Assembly: GCF_963576675.1 (NCBI RefSeq)
Contig: NC_088913.1
Span: 76,197,001-76,261,000 of the forward strand
Length of the DNA stretch: 64,000 nucleotides
DNA from: Euphorbia lathyris
Lineage: Eukaryota; Streptophyta; Magnoliopsida; Malpighiales; Euphorbiaceae
Reading direction: 5' to 3'
Shown: piece after piece, positions 63,702 to 64,000 of the stretch
How positions within the stretch are numbered: position 1 is the stretch's first letter
How the letters are laid out: every line of letters begins with the position of its first letter
The notes under the pieces: model-generated
The model's input: only the letters and a program-made list of their open reading frames with translations
Database searches by the model: none
What the model was told of the DNA's origin: nothing
Translations under genes and position numbers: made by a program

Positions 63702-64000
63702 CTTAATTAATTATTATTATATCCTTTAGTAAAACAGACACATTTCAATACTAACAGTCAACACTTGACTATTGTATTCGAAAAAAACCATCAGCTTAAA
63801 TTGAGCAAGAATAATAATTTATAATTTCCTCAATTGAATATCAAACAGTGTTAGAATGTTTTGTCAATCCCATTGACATATTCAATTGTGTCAATTAATT
63901 AATTAAAACACTTTTAATTAATCAATTTAACTAAAGCTTGATGCAGACAACTTATAAGTGTGTGACTTTCTAGGTTCATCTTTAATTGGCATTAGAGGCA
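63702..64000. other. AT-rich region after LINE, unidentified
   Basis: No gene. CTTATAAGTGTGTGACTTTCTAGGTTC near 63951 reminds me of phrases in plant copia-type retroelements, but I cannot support a call. Confidence 0.3.

Noticed and set aside
63951..64000. Copia-type LTR remnant at the right edge
   Set aside because: Only a vague phrase resemblance; no LTR ends or tRNA-Met primer site visible.

Overview
This window comes from a flowering-plant nuclear genome, probably a eudicot. I infer this from the mix of plant-type Ty3/gypsy retrotransposons (Athila, Ogre/Tat and Retand-like Tat), plant L1 and RTE LINEs, Stowaway-, PIF-, hAT- and Mutator-type MITEs, and one intron-bearing plant gene. I cannot name the species. 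Most of the window is mobile DNA, largely nested.

Layout. 1-3208 (minus): leader and 2.76-kb LTR of an Ogre/Tat-like element, running off the left edge, with a 22-bp GC-rich palindromic minisatellite in the LTR. 3209-5829 (minus): LTR, primer-binding site and broken gag of an Athila element, interrupted by the Ogre/Tat element. 5830-15862: an old RTE LINE split by the Athila element, by Retand-like copy 1 (6138-14570, minus, TSD AGGAT) and by a hAT MITE. 16126-16795: a second hAT MITE. 16936-27259: a palindromic fold-back element split by Retand-like copy 2 (17227-27199, plus, TSD CAACT). 27274-28042: two MITEs. 28586-38146: Retand-like element 3 (plus, TSD TGGAT). 38836-42842: an 18S/ITS1 scrap, several MITEs and LINE fragments. 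43085-48300: a decayed L1 LINE. 49353-55060 (minus): the only clear host gene, four coding exons, 689 codons, apparently intact. 55644-57580: nested MITEs. 57750-58640: a decayed gypsy pol. 59508-63701: a fairly young L1 LINE with one stop and one frameshift.

The most interesting system is in the three Retand-like elements. Each has, between pol and the 3' LTR, a gene on the opposite strand to gag-pol. It encodes a domain resembling the plant 'putative gypsy type transposon' (Transposase_28) family, followed by a coiled-coil, acidic C-terminus. The last exons have canonical splice sites, phase-0 introns and nearly the same exon lengths in two diverged families (about 61+220 codons in copies 1 and 2, 60+227 in element 3). 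This suggests a real spliced antisense gene maintained across lineages, although every copy here carries at least one lesion. Copies 1 and 2 also share a UAG exactly between the gypsy RNase H and the second (aRNH) RNase H, although they are independent insertions.

None of the three Retand-like elements looks autonomous. Copy 1 lost the integrase core, copy 2 has YVHD in RT and DIG in protease, and element 3 lacks the protease active site and has a frameshift at an A run. By-eye LTR comparison gives about 2.7% (copy 1), 2.5% (copy 2) and 1.8% (element 3) divergence, so all are fairly recent.
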